A stretch of DNA of 64,000 bases from positions 17,165-81,164 of the forward strand of contig SHVB01000010.1 in NCBI GenBank assembly GCA_009694375.1, in the 5' to 3' direction. The notes under the pieces were generated by a model, which searched no databases, was not told where the DNA came from, and saw only the letters and a program-made list of their open reading frames with translations. Below, in pieces: positions 44,511 to 53,395 of the stretch. The translations under genes were made by a program, and so were the position numbers. The stretch is from Acidimicrobiia bacterium. GTDB taxonomy: Bacteria; Actinomycetota; Acidimicrobiia; Acidimicrobiales; VFJN01. How positions within the stretch are numbered: the first letter of the stretch is position 1; each line of letters starts with the position of its first letter.

Positions 44511-45420
44511 GGAGGACCAGCCGGAGGATGTTGGGTTCGTGGCTGATCTCGAGCAATTCGGTTTCGCCGAGGTAATCGCCGTCGACCTGGTAGGGGAAAG
44601 GCCCGTAGCCCGTCACGGTGAGGCGGGCGAGGTCGCTGCGGTAGTCCGTCCAACGTGACGTGCGCAGGTGCCGGCCTTGGCCGAGGGCGGAGCCGATGAT
44701 GCGCAGGGTGCGGCCGAAGGCGAGGGTGCGCAGGGTGACTACGGCCAGCCCGCGCTCCAGGGTGGTTTCAGGGGCCAGATTGAGGGGCCGATTGCCGAGG
44801 TAGGTGTAGGGGTTCGTGTTGAGACAGATCGACAGGTACCCATCGTCCACCACCGTCCCGTCCTCGTAACGCACGGAAAAGCGCGGGCGGCTGCGGTCGT
44901 AGTGGCGTATCCAGGTGTCGAATCCGGCAAAGATAAACAGCGGATGACCGGCGTAGCGCTTGAGTCCAGACCGCCTCTCCACCTGGGCCACCGCCGCCGC
45001 GTCGAAGCCCATACCCACATGGAAGAGGAAGTAGCGGCCGTTTACCGTGCCCAGCCCGACGCGCTTGATGCGCCCGGCGTCGAGGGCGTCGAGGAGGTCG
45101 CTGGTGGCCTCGATGGGGTCGTTGGGCAGGCCGATGGTGCGGGCGAACACATTGGTGGACCCCCCGGGAAGCGCCGCCAGGGCACAGGGGGTGCCGGCGA
45201 GTCCGTTGGCGGCCTCATTGAGGGTGCCATCGCCACCGAGTACGACCACCACATCGGCGCCCGCCGCCGCCGCCCCCTGGGCGAGGCGGGTGGCATGGCC
45301 GCGCCTACTGGTCTCGGCGAGGGTGACGGCGTGATCGGCGGAGAGGGCCTTTTGGATGACGACCCGGCGCCGGGCGGTGACCGAGGACGCCGCCGAGTTG
45401 ACCAACAGGAGCACGCGCAT
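44503..45420 (-). CDS. Diacylglycerol kinase-like lipid kinase
   Basis: This 305-residue DAGK-family kinase has the nucleotide-binding motif VVLGGDGTLNEAANGLAG (about 59-76), LPGGSTNVFART (about 84-95), GMGFDAAAV (about 131) and DGDYLGET near the C-terminus. It phosphorylates a lipid hydroxyl such as diacylglycerol. The ATG at 45420 is chosen over upstream in-frame codons. It is divergent from etfB. Actinobacterial homologues are involved in phosphatidic acid or glycolipid precursor supply. Confidence 0.88.
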   Translation of the reverse strand: MRVLLLVNSAASSVTARRRVVIQKALSADHAVTLAETSRRGHATRLAQGAAAAGADVVVVLGGDGTLNEAANGLAGTPCALAALPGGSTNVFARTIGLPNDPIEATSDLLDALDAGRIKRVGLGTVNGRYFLFHVGMGFDAAAVAQVERRSGLKRYAGHPLFIFAGFDTWIRHYDRSRPRFSVRYEDGTVVDDGYLSICLNTNPYTYLGNRPLNLAPETTLERGLAVVTLRTLAFGRTLRIIGSALGQGRHLRTSRWTDYRSDLARLTVTGYGPFPYQVDGDYLGETELLEISHEPNILRLVLPS

Positions 45421-45503
45421 CACAACCCTGAACCTACCCGCCCCGCCTGTGGGCGATGACGCCTCGGTTGGAAGCATCGTGGGGCAACGTGCCACGATGC
45501 GGT

Positions 45504-46280
45504 ATGCACGTTGTCGTCTGTGTGAAACAGATCCCCGACCCCGCCGAGCCGGGCAAACTCGAAGGTGACCTCACGCTGGATCGCAGCGGGAAACTCATCC
45601 TCGACGAGTCCGATAGCTACGGCGTCGAAATGGCCCTGCAGCTGGTGGACAAAGCCGGTGGAGGGGAAGTGACCTTGGTCTCCATGGCTCCCAACAACGA
45701 GAACAGTGGTCTTCGTACCGCCCTCGCCATGGGGGCCGCCAAGGCGATTCTCATTTCTGATCCGGTTCTTTCCGGTGCCGGTGCCCTCGACACCGCCAAG
45801 GTTCTCGCCGCCGCGATCAAGTCCGCCGAGCCCGATCTTGTGCTGGCGGCCACCGAATCGAGTGATGGCTACACCGGAACCGTTCCCGAGCAGATCGCCG
45901 CACTATTGGGCCTGCCTTCGATCACCTTCGCCAAGGAGGTGCACATCGACGGCCAGAGCGTGAATGTGCGCCGCCAGACCGAAGACGGGTACGACGAGGT
46001 CACCTGCTCGCTTCCCGCGGTGGTGTCGGTGACCGCTGGGGTGGTGGAGCCTCGCTACCCCTCCTTCAAGGGGATCATGGCCGCTAAATCCAAGCCGGTC
46101 GAAGAGCAAACAGTGGTCGGATTGGGTCTCGATCCGGCTCGGGTGGGAGCGGCGGGGGCCGGCCAGGAAATCGTGGCCGTGGAAGACGCCCCCGTGCGCG
46201 AGGCGGGCGAAATCATCGTGGACGACGGCGAAGCATTTACGAACATTGTCAGTTTCCTGGATGGCCTCAAGGTCATCTGA
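45504..46280 (+). CDS. etfB: Electron transfer flavoprotein beta subunit
   Basis: This 258-residue protein (MHVVVCVKQIPDPAEPGKLE) has the ETF-beta motifs DSYGVEMAL (about 38) and DGYTGTVPEQIAALLGLPSIT (about 119-139) and ends near VSFLDGLKVI. It receives electrons from acyl-CoA dehydrogenases. The ATG at 45504 is preferred by family N-terminus. It precedes etfA by 29 bp. It fits the three acyl-CoA dehydrogenases in this window. Confidence 0.95.
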   Translation: MHVVVCVKQIPDPAEPGKLEGDLTLDRSGKLILDESDSYGVEMALQLVDKAGGGEVTLVSMAPNNENSGLRTALAMGAAKAILISDPVLSGAGALDTAKVLAAAIKSAEPDLVLAATESSDGYTGTVPEQIAALLGLPSITFAKEVHIDGQSVNVRRQTEDGYDEVTCSLPAVVSVTAGVVEPRYPSFKGIMAAKSKPVEEQTVVGLGLDPARVGAAGAGQEIVAVEDAPVREAGEIIVDDGEAFTNIVSFLDGLKVI

Positions 46281-46309
46281 GGCCCGGATTTCGAGGAGAG
46301 AGAACGCAC

Positions 46310-47269
46310 ATGGCTCTGAAGAGCATTTGGGTGTACGCCGAAGCCACCAACGGCAACATCACACCCCTCAGTCTGGAACTTTTGGCCAAGGCTCGCACGC
46401 TTGGTGGTGCCGTGGAGGTTGTCTACGGCGGTGCCGATGCGGAGTCCGTGGCCAGCGAGGTGGGGGCTCATGGTGCCACCAAGATCCACAGCACCGGCGA
46501 CCTCGCGGCTTCTCTGCCGGGCGTTCCGGTGGCCTCGGCTATTGCCAAGGCCGTGGCGGATGGCAACGGCCCGGATTTGATCATGTTCGGCACCACCTAC
46601 GACGGTCGCGACATTGCTGCTCGTTTGTCCGTGGCGTTGGATCAGCCCGTGATCACCAACAACATCGACATCGAACTAGACGGTGATGTCGTCGTGGTCA
46701 CCGAACCGATTTTCGGTGGCATGAAACTGGTGAAGACGAAGTTCACGGCCGCGGGGCCGCATATCGCCTTGTTCCGTCCCAAGTCCTTTGTGGCCGAAGA
46801 GGCGGGGGGTGCCCCCGCCGAGGTGGTCTCCTTGGAGGTCACCGACGCTGGTACGGCCAAGGTCACCAATCGACATGTGGAAGAGGCCACCGGCCCGAAG
46901 CTTGATGAAGCGGCCATTGTGGTATCGGGCGGTCGTGGACTGGGCGAGAAGGACAACTACGAGTTGATCGAGACGCTGGCCAAGCTGTTGAAGGCGGCGC
47001 CGGGCGCCTCTCGGGCGATCGTGGATGCCGGCTGGGTTCCCTACAGCTATCAGGTGGGCCAGACCGGCAAGGTCGTCAAGCCCACGGTCTACATCGCGGC
47101 CGGCATCTCGGGAGCCACGCAGCACCTCGTGGGTATGAAGGGCTCGAAGAACATCATCGCGATCAACAAGGACCCTGAGGCCCCGATCTTCTCGGTGGCC
47201 GATCTGGGGATCGTGGGCGACGTCCACAAGGTGTTGCCCAAGCTCATCGAGGCTCTGCAGGCGCGCTGA
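46310..47269 (+). CDS. etfA: Electron transfer flavoprotein alpha subunit
   Basis: This 319-residue protein has the N-terminal domain ([21 protein letters not shown]) and the C-terminal FAD-binding domain with [14 protein letters not shown] (about 205-218), [21 protein letters not shown] (about 236-256) and [22 protein letters not shown] (about 268-289). With EtfB it shuttles electrons from acyl-CoA dehydrogenases to ETF:quinone oxidoreductase, which is not in the window. GGAGAG precedes the ATG. Confidence 0.96.
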   Translation: MALKSIWVYAEATNGNITPLSLELLAKARTLGGAVEVVYGGADAESVASEVGAHGATKIHSTGDLAASLPGVPVASAIAKAVADGNGPDLIMFGTTYDGRDIAARLSVALDQPVITNNIDIELDGDVVVVTEPIFGGMKLVKTKFTAAGPHIALFRPKSFVAEEAGGAPAEVVSLEVTDAGTAKVTNRHVEEATGPKLDEAAIVVSGGRGLGEKDNYELIETLAKLLKAAPGASRAIVDAGWVPYSYQVGQTGKVVKPTVYIAAGISGATQHLVGMKGSKNIIAINKDPEAPIFSVADLGIVGDVHKVLPKLIEALQAR

Positions 47270-47322
47270 GCCTCTCCCGTGCCCCCCACCTTTGGGCGGG
47301 TTGATCGTGGGAGGATGCCGCT

Positions 47323-49074
47323 ATGGGGGGCACGGGGACGACGTCGATGAGCCCGCGCGAGGGGCCTGAGTCGTTGCTCGGGATGGTGGCGGCGAGGGCC
47401 GCTGAGCATCCGGACCAGCGGCTCTATTCGATGTTCGAATCGGCCGATGGCCCGGCGGGATCAATCACCGCCGCCACGTTGCACCGTCAGGTCCTGGGCG
47501 TGGGGTGCCACCTTGCCGACACACTCGCCCCGGGTTCTCGAGTGCTGCTGCTCCTTCCTCCGGGGAGGGCATTTGTGCTGGGTTTCCTGGGCTGCGTGGC
47601 GGCCGGGTTGGTCCCCATCCCGGCGGCCCCGCCGAGTCGGGCGCGCTTACGTCAGAGTCTCCTTCCCTTGGCGCGCATCCTGGCCGATTGTCAACCCCGG
47701 GCCATACTTTCCACCGAGGCGTTGGCAACGGCGACGATGGCCGGGATCGAGGCTTCCGACCCGCTCCTGTCGATCCCCTGGCATCGCCTCAACGATGCGG
47801 TGCGCCGTGACGGGGGGAACTGGGTGCCGCCGCCGGTGGATGCCCGGCAACCGGCGTTCCTCCAGTACACCTCGGGCTCCACGATGGCTCCTCGAGGGGT
47901 GGTGGTGACGCACGCCAATCTGCTGGCGAACCTCGCCACTATTCAGCGTGCTTTTGCTACGACCAGCCAGGACCACGGAGTGGTGTGGCTACCACCGCAT
48001 CACGACATGGGCCTAGTGGGCGGATTACTGACCCCCCTCCACGGCGGATTTGCGGTGACGCTGCTGACGCCGCAGGAGTTTGTGCAGTCCCCGGTGCGTT
48101 GGTTACGGGCCATCACGCAAGCCGGTGGCACGATCAGCGGCGGTCCCGACTTCGCCTACCGGATGTGCGTCGAGCGGGTTCGTGACGATCAACTCGACGG
48201 ACTGGATCTCAGTTCGTGGCGGTTGGCTTTTACCGGAGCGGAACCGGTGAGTGCGGGCACCTTGCGGGCGTTCGGGGAGCGGTTCGCTCCGGTGGGGTTC
48301 CGACCCTCCGCGTTCTATCCCTGCTACGGGTTGGCGGAAAGCACGTTGTTTGTCTCGGGGGGAGTGTCGGGCCGTGGCCCCACCGTCACGCCTCTTTCGC
48401 GGCTGGGGTTGAGTACCGGGGTGGCGGCGACGCCGGTGGACGCGGACGATGTTCGCGCGCTGGTGAGCAATGGCGAAGTCGTCGGGGACGATACGGTGCT
48501 GTTGATCGTTGATCCGCAGACGCACACGGAGTGCGCGCGGGGTGAGGTGGGGGAAATCTGGGTGCGGGGCCCGTCGGTGGCGGCGGGGTACTTCGGCCAG
48601 CCCGACCTCAGCCGGGAACGGTTTGCGGCGACGACGGCTGAGGGCGACGGCCCCTACCTGTGCACGGGCGATCTCGGATGTCTGGTGGATGGCCAGTTGT
48701 ACGTGACCGGTCGCCTGAAAGACACCCTGATTGTGGACGGACGCACCCTGGATGCCCACGATGTGGAGGAGGCCGTTGGGCCGGCGATCCACGCCGACCG
48801 TCAGGGGCTTACGGCTGCCTTGAGCGTCACTGCCTCGGGCCATGAACGGATGGTGGTGGTGCAGGAAGTGGGCCGGGCGGCGGTGGCCGGGGCGGCCGCG
48901 TTGACCGGGGAGATCTACGCCGTCGTGGCCGAGCGCTTCGGGGTGCGGCCCGACGATGTGGTCCTCGTCCCGATCGGGTCGCTGCCCCGCACCACCAGTG
49001 GCAAGTTGCGACGGGCCGAGGCCGCCCGCCTGCTGCTGGCCGGCGAACTTCGCCGATTGGGCCAAGGGCTTTGA
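47323..49074 (+). CDS. Fatty acyl-AMP ligase (FAAL)
   Basis: This 583-residue adenylate-forming enzyme has the P-loop [17 protein letters not shown] (about 181-197), the FAAL motif [20 protein letters not shown] (about 221-240), the YGLAEST motif (about 336) and a C-terminal [13 protein letters not shown] (about 556). FAALs make acyl-AMP and load the fatty acid onto a carrier protein, not CoA. The ACP gene lies 22 bp downstream and supports this. The first 10 residues may not be translated; an ATG at 47350 could start the gene. Confidence 0.9.
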   Translation: MGGTGTTSMSPREGPESLLGMVAARAAEHPDQRLYSMFESADGPAGSITAATLHRQVLGVGCHLADTLAPGSRVLLLLPPGRAFVLGFLGCVAAGLVPIPAAPPSRARLRQSLLPLARILADCQPRAILSTEALATATMAGIEASDPLLSIPWHRLNDAVRRDGGNWVPPPVDARQPAFLQYTSGSTMAPRGVVVTHANLLANLATIQRAFATTSQDHGVVWLPPHHDMGLVGGLLTPLHGGFAVTLLTPQEFVQSPVRWLRAITQAGGTISGGPDFAYRMCVERVRDDQLDGLDLSSWRLAFTGAEPVSAGTLRAFGERFAPVGFRPSAFYPCYGLAESTLFVSGGVSGRGPTVTPLSRLGLSTGVAATPVDADDVRALVSNGEVVGDDTVLLIVDPQTHTECARGEVGEIWVRGPSVAAGYFGQPDLSRERFAATTAEGDGPYLCTGDLGCLVDGQLYVTGRLKDTLIVDGRTLDAHDVEEAVGPAIHADRQGLTAALSVTASGHERMVVVQEVGRAAVAGAAALTGEIYAVVAERFGVRPDDVVLVPIGSLPRTTSGKLRRAEAARLLLAGELRRLGQGL

Positions 49075-49096
49075 CGCGGTCTGGTAATACTGGGCC

Positions 49097-49435
49097 GTGA
49101 TGGAACCACCGCCGGACACTCCGCCTCTGAGCGAAGAGGACATTGCCGCCTGGTTGCAGGAGCGCATCGCCGAGTTGCTTGAGGTCCAACCGTCCGTGGT
49201 GGGGCAGCACGATCGCTTCGAGACTTATGGCCTCGGGTCATCCGACGCGGTGTTTCTCACGGGCGACCTTTCCGAGCTGGTTGGCCGGCCCCTTTCGGCC
49301 ACCCTCGCCTGGGAGTTTCTCTCGATTGCCGATTTGGCGGCCTATCTTGCCGCAGTCCTTCGTGGGGAAATTGAGCTTGACGACGACCGGATTGACTGGG
49401 ACCTTGACGCCCGCTTCGAGAGCCCCCACCAGTGA
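49097..49435 (+). CDS. Acyl carrier protein
   Basis: This 112-residue phosphopantetheine-binding protein starts MMEPPPDTPPLSEEDIAAWL. Ser48 in FETYGLGSSDAV is the predicted 4-prime-phosphopantetheine site, in a GLGSS form of the usual GLDSL motif. The C-terminal half (ATLAWEFLSIADLAAYLAAVL) has the expected helices and continues with an acidic tail. It lies between FAAL and two acetyltransferase-like genes and probably receives the acyl chain from the FAAL. Confidence 0.88.
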   Translation: MMEPPPDTPPLSEEDIAAWLQERIAELLEVQPSVVGQHDRFETYGLGSSDAVFLTGDLSELVGRPLSATLAWEFLSIADLAAYLAAVLRGEIELDDDRIDWDLDARFESPHQ

Positions 49436-50013
49436 TCGATCACCCCTCCACCGCCGGGCCGGTCCCTGCGATGGTCGAGCTCGATGGTTTCTCGTTGCAG
49501 TTGCTCGAACCTTCCCGCGCCCACCTGGTGGCCGAGATGCTGGGCCAGCGGGGCCACCGCTTCATCCTGGACTTGCCGCCCGATGAGGCCACGTTAGCGG
49601 CGATCCTGGCCCACCTTCCGCAGGAACCTTGGGCGCTGCCGTTGGCGGTGGTACGTGCCGGTGAGTGCGTGGGCATGGCCACTACCGCGCTGGCCAACGT
49701 GAAGGCGCTCACCGCCGGTTTCACGGCATTATTCACTGATCCGGGCGCCGCCGTACTCCCCCTAGCCATGATGGTCCGCCATCTCTTTTGGTTGTTCCCG
49801 CTCCAGCGCATCCACGCCCAGATTCCCGCCATGGACCTCACCAGTGAATACGTGGACCTGCTCACTTCCGTGGGGTTCGTTGACGAAGGACGCCTCATGG
49901 CTCACGTCGTTATCGCTGGTCAGCCCTTCGACATGGTGGCACTGGGGCTCCTGCGCAGTGACTTCGAGCGCTGGTGCGCCGTCCACGAACCGCGCCTGGT
50001 GCTGGCACCATGA
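49432..50013 (+). CDS. GNAT-fold acyltransferase-like protein 1
   Basis: This 193-residue protein has a GTG start overlapping the ACP stop (GTGA). The C-terminal block LQRIHAQIPAMDLTSEYVDLLTSVGFVDEGRL (split as positions about 123-155) followed by a beta strand ending MVALGLLR is typical of RimJ-like GNATs. The central acyl-binding loop is not conserved as in CoA-dependent enzymes. It may transfer the acyl group from the ACP to an amine (inference). It is co-translated with its neighbours. Confidence 0.75.
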   Translation: MIDHPSTAGPVPAMVELDGFSLQLLEPSRAHLVAEMLGQRGHRFILDLPPDEATLAAILAHLPQEPWALPLAVVRAGECVGMATTALANVKALTAGFTALFTDPGAAVLPLAMMVRHLFWLFPLQRIHAQIPAMDLTSEYVDLLTSVGFVDEGRLMAHVVIAGQPFDMVALGLLRSDFERWCAVHEPRLVLAP

Positions 50014-50579
50014 ACGGTCAGCGCCCGCCGGAGACTCTCGAGGGCAAGAGGGCCCGGCTCGAACCGGCCGCTTCGATCGATCCGCTTGAGTTGCTCGACC
50101 TGGACTGGGCGCGTTCGCTCCACCCGGCCATGGGGGGCTGGATGACGCGCCCCCCCCGGCCCGGCCCCGGGATGATGGGTATTCGCGATCAACGCGACGG
50201 CGCGGTGATCGGGGTGCTCGATGCCGTCGAGATGACGGGGTATCCCGGTGTGGTCAGCGTCAGTGTGTACGCCGACCCGGCTCGCCGACGGGCGGGCACG
50301 GCACTGGAGGCCTATGCGTTGTTCGTGACGTGGTTGTTCGAGCACGGCGCCCGTCTGATCCACCACGAGGTGCTGGAACTCAACCATCCGATCCAGCGCA
50401 TCCTGCGTGGGATCGGTGTGCCGCCGTCGGCTCGCTTCCGGCATCATGCCTACGCGGCCGGCCAGTTCTGGGATGTCTTGGTCTACTCATTCGACGCCGC
50501 CTGTTGGGACCGTGTACGTACCTCGGTCGTGCCTCGCGCGCCGGGTGCGAAGCCCCCGGCCCTGCCGCCTAGTCGCTAA
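50010..50579 (+). CDS. GNAT-fold acyltransferase-like protein 2
   Basis: This 189-residue protein overlaps the first GNAT stop (ATGA). LEGKRARLEPA begins the GNAT fold, VVSVSVYADPARRRAGTALEAYALF (about 88-112) is the acyl-donor-binding strand-helix, and LIHHEVLELNHPIQRILRGIGV (about 119-140) follows. It is related to but clearly diverged from the first GNAT. The two may be a heterodimer or act in series on the FAAL-derived acyl-ACP. Target amine unknown. Confidence 0.75.
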   Translation: MNGQRPPETLEGKRARLEPAASIDPLELLDLDWARSLHPAMGGWMTRPPRPGPGMMGIRDQRDGAVIGVLDAVEMTGYPGVVSVSVYADPARRRAGTALEAYALFVTWLFEHGARLIHHEVLELNHPIQRILRGIGVPPSARFRHHAYAAGQFWDVLVYSFDAACWDRVRTSVVPRAPGAKPPALPPSR

Positions 50580-50755
50580 AGCGCTAACGCCGCAATTCGC
50601 CATCGGCGACGCGGAACTCTCGTCGTGTTATCGTCTGCTGGCGTGCCAATGGTGTAACCCCGTATGGGCCAGAAAGCCTGCGGCGCGTCGGCACGCCACC
50701 CATCAATGTGACCGAACGTAAAGCTCGCGGAACCAAAGCCGAGGACGGAGATATC

Positions 50756-51646
50756 ATGGCGAACAAAGATGATCTAGACGTTGAGATAGTGGAGGAGGCC
50801 CGCAGTCGTCGGCACATGCTTAAGCTCGCCGGTGGAGTCGTCGCCGGCGGAGCGGCGGTGGCCTTGGCTACGGCCTCTCCCGCCGCCGCAGAAACCGATG
50901 ACCCCCTAAAATTGGGATGGGGGTTAAACCAGACGCTTAATACGACGGCGGCCTGGTACTACGGTGTGAATACAGATGCTGCTTTTACTTTCGGTCACGT
51001 TGTTGCGGGTGGCGTGGCCGGTGGACCTGAACTAGGCCCCGACATTAAGGCCGGCGGGACAGGGCGTATTTCGCAAGTGTCGTCGCTGGGCGAGGTAAAC
51101 AGCCAGCCGTCCTTTGGAGTTAACGTTTCACCTCATCTGGGCGGCGGACCGGCTCATGAACTGGTGCGCAGCCAGGCAGGCCTCCTGTGGGCCTCCACCG
51201 GAACCGGCACTGGCGCGAACACCCTGTGGAAGCGGATGAACACGGTCCGTACAGACAGGGCAACCGGCACTGGGGTCGCCCTGACGCCCCAACGAATAGT
51301 CGATACCCGGACCACGTCGGCGATGATTTTCGGGACTACTCGAACTTTTTCTCCTCTTCCGACGGCATACGCCGCCGGAATTTCCCCTGAGTCCGTGGCG
51401 CTGATGGGGAACCTCACCATTACCTCCCCCTCCGCCGGCGGTTATGCCACGATCTATCCGGCCGGCGTGGCCGAACCGGCCACTTCGAGTATCAACTTCG
51501 CCGCCGGCCAGACGGTGGCGAACTTTTTCTGCGTCGGACTCGGGACGGGCGTACAGGCGGGTAAGTTCACCGTCATTGCTCGGAAATCCGGCGGGTCGGG
51601 CGGTAGCTTGCAGGTCATCGTTGATGTCACTGCGTACATCCAGTAG
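50756..51646 (+). CDS. Tat-exported surface protein
   Basis: This 296-residue protein has a twin-arginine signal (ARSRRHMLKLAGGVVAGGAAVALA, positions about 15-38) and a predicted cleavage after SPAAAE. The N-terminal half has a Gly/Thr-rich region with WYYGVNTDAAFTFGHVVAGG. The C-terminal half (QRIVDTRTTSA, INFAAGQTVANFF, SLQVIVDVTAYIQ) is a beta-rich domain common in exported actinobacterial proteins. The codon usage is more AT-rich than the neighbours, which may indicate transfer. The ATG has GACGGAGA upstream. Function unknown; possibly a cell-surface adhesin-like structure. Confidence 0.8.
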   Translation: MANKDDLDVEIVEEARSRRHMLKLAGGVVAGGAAVALATASPAAAETDDPLKLGWGLNQTLNTTAAWYYGVNTDAAFTFGHVVAGGVAGGPELGPDIKAGGTGRISQVSSLGEVNSQPSFGVNVSPHLGGGPAHELVRSQAGLLWASTGTGTGANTLWKRMNTVRTDRATGTGVALTPQRIVDTRTTSAMIFGTTRTFSPLPTAYAAGISPESVALMGNLTITSPSAGGYATIYPAGVAEPATSSINFAAGQTVANFFCVGLGTGVQAGKFTVIARKSGGSGGSLQVIVDVTAYIQ

Positions 51647-51671
51647 CAGTCGTCAGGCTTACTGATCTGTC

Positions 51672-51701
51672 CCACGACCGGGGCTTCCGCCCCGGTCGTG
51701 G
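51672..51701 (+). terminator. 12-bp hairpin after the Tat protein gene
   Basis: CCACGACCGGGG (51672-51683) pairs perfectly with CCCCGGTCGTGG (51690-51701) around a CTTCCG loop, 25 bp after the stop. It has no U-tract, but the stem is strong and the position fits transcript termination. Confidence 0.65.
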
Positions 51702-51779
51702 CGCGTCCGGTATCACGGGATCGGAGCGCCTTGCTCCGACGGGCGGGGCGCGCGACACACGGCCGCTAGGGTCGGGCCG

Positions 51780-53096
51780 GTGAGCATGAAAGACCGAACC
51801 TCCTGGACGAACTGGGCGGGCAATCAGTCCTGTGCGCCCACCTCCATTCGTCGCCCCACCGGCGAGGCGGATCTCGTTGCCATCGTCAAGGAGGCCGCCC
51901 GAGCGGGCATTCGGGTGAAATGTGTGGGTGCCGGGCACAGTTTCACGCCGATCGCCTGCACCGACGGGGTGCTCGTGGATCTGGCGAAGTACGGCCGGGT
52001 CGTGGGCCACGATCCAGGGGCTCGCACGGTCACGGTGCAAGCGGGTATCTCCCTGGCGACGCTGTCGGACGAACTCGACCAGCGGGGGTTGGCCCTTGAG
52101 AACATGGGTGACATCTCTCAACAGTCGATCGCCGGGGCTACCGCTACCGGCACCCATGGCACTGGCTGGCACTTTGGCAACATCTCCAGTCGGATCGTGG
52201 GGCTTCGCCTGATCGCCGGGGACGGCTCGATCCTTTCGGCCACCGCCGAGGAGAACCCCGGGGTGTTCGCCGCCGCTCGCGTGGGGTTGGGTGCGCTGGG
52301 CATCGTGTCCACCATCACGATCCAAGCGGTCAAGGCCTTCCGGCTCCATGCCATCGAGGAACCGCGGCGCGTCGATGAGATCCTGACCGACTTCGACGGC
52401 TACATGTCCAGTGCCGACCATGTGGAGTTCTACTGGGTTCCTCACACTGGGTGGGCACTTACCAAGCGAAATCGGCGCACCGACGAGCCGGCGGTGCCGC
52501 GTCGGAAGGCCAAAGAATTTCTTGATGACCTTCTCATCACGAACGTGGGCTTCGGGGCCTTGTGCCGGATTGGGCGACGCCAGCCGAGCCTGATCCCGCG
52601 TCTAGCCAAGATTTTGCCCTCCACCGGTCGGATGGAATACACCGATCGCAGTGATCGCGTGTTCACCAGTCCTCGACGGGTGAAGTTCTACGAGATGGAG
52701 TACGCCATCGACCGGGATGCCATTCCTGAGGCGCTCAACCGGGTGCGGGCCCTGGTGGACGAGGCGGGCATCCAACTGAGCTTTCCGGTGGAGGTGCGGG
52801 TGGTGGCACCCGACGACATCCCGCTGTCTACCGCGGAGGGACGCTCTACGGGGTACATCGCTGTCCACGTGTATCAGGGCACCCCGTATGACGCCTATTT
52901 CCAGGGGGTCGAGCGGATAATGGGGAGTTATGGCGGTCGCCCCCATTGGGGGAAAATGCACTTCCAGGGCTACGAGAGTTTGGCGACGCGCTACCCGCGG
53001 TGGGACGAGTTTCAGGCGGTGCGGAGCCAACTCGACCCTGAGGGCCGATTCACCAACCAGTACCTCGAGCGCGTGTTGGGGCCCATCACTACGTAG
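51780..53096 (+). CDS. FAD-linked aldonolactone-type oxidoreductase
   Basis: This 438-residue VAO-family flavoprotein has the FAD domain segments CAPTSIRRPTGEADLVAIV (about 18-36), GAGHSFTPIACTDGVLVDL (about 50-68) and GATATGTHGTGWHFGNISS (about 119-137). The C-terminal catalytic region ends HWGKMHFQG (about 396), typical of gulonolactone/arabinono-lactone oxidases. It oxidises an aldonolactone or sugar alcohol. The GTG at 51780 or ATG at 51786 could be the start. Length is normal. No recognisable partner is adjacent. Confidence 0.85.
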   Translation: MSMKDRTSWTNWAGNQSCAPTSIRRPTGEADLVAIVKEAARAGIRVKCVGAGHSFTPIACTDGVLVDLAKYGRVVGHDPGARTVTVQAGISLATLSDELDQRGLALENMGDISQQSIAGATATGTHGTGWHFGNISSRIVGLRLIAGDGSILSATAEENPGVFAAARVGLGALGIVSTITIQAVKAFRLHAIEEPRRVDEILTDFDGYMSSADHVEFYWVPHTGWALTKRNRRTDEPAVPRRKAKEFLDDLLITNVGFGALCRIGRRQPSLIPRLAKILPSTGRMEYTDRSDRVFTSPRRVKFYEMEYAIDRDAIPEALNRVRALVDEAGIQLSFPVEVRVVAPDDIPLSTAEGRSTGYIAVHVYQGTPYDAYFQGVERIMGSYGGRPHWGKMHFQGYESLATRYPRWDEFQAVRSQLDPEGRFTNQYLERVLGPITT

Positions 53097-53395
53097 AGCG
53101 CGCAAATCCGGGGAACGAAGCGGCTGACTTCCTGTGTTGTATCAACCACTGTTAGTAGTGAAATAACTACTCTCCGTATTTAGTCCTAATGACCACATAA
53201 AGTGGCGGTACAAACACCCTCCGTATCCCCTCTGACCAGGGTAAATGCCCCTTGCCACGATCGGTCGCGCGCCGTATCGTCATCCTCATTGAGGCACCGA
53301 TCGCCTCGAAATGAATTACTCAACTAGTTGAGTAATCTCACGGAGAGCGGTCAATTAAGCAATCACACCCCTAGAACGACGTTGGAGGACATGAA
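53097..53395. other. Non-coding 299-bp region with several dyad elements
   Basis: No gene is seen here. The region is visibly more AT-rich than its flanks. It contains GTTG-TAT-CAAC (53136-53146), AGTAGT/ACTACT (53154-53171), an 8-bp inverted repeat CGATCGGT/ACCGATCG (53258-53265 and 53296-53303), a 22-bp palindrome (53315-53336) and two copies of CTCCGTAT. It probably holds the promoter and control sites for the small peptide gene that follows. Confidence 0.6.
53315..53336. promoter_or_regulatory. Perfect 22-bp palindrome upstream of small peptide gene
   Basis: ATTACTCAACT followed immediately by its exact reverse complement makes a 22-bp palindrome with no spacer. It lies about 60 bp upstream of the peptide start. 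TTGAGT within the right half could be a -35 element, with AT-rich CAATTAAG about 18 bp downstream as a poor -10 (inference). A homodimeric regulator would bind both halves. No regulator gene is nearby. Confidence 0.6.

Noticed and set aside
53097..53395. c-di-GMP riboswitch upstream of the EAL gene
   Set aside because: No GEMM-type conserved segments are visible, and a peptide ORF with terminator lies between.
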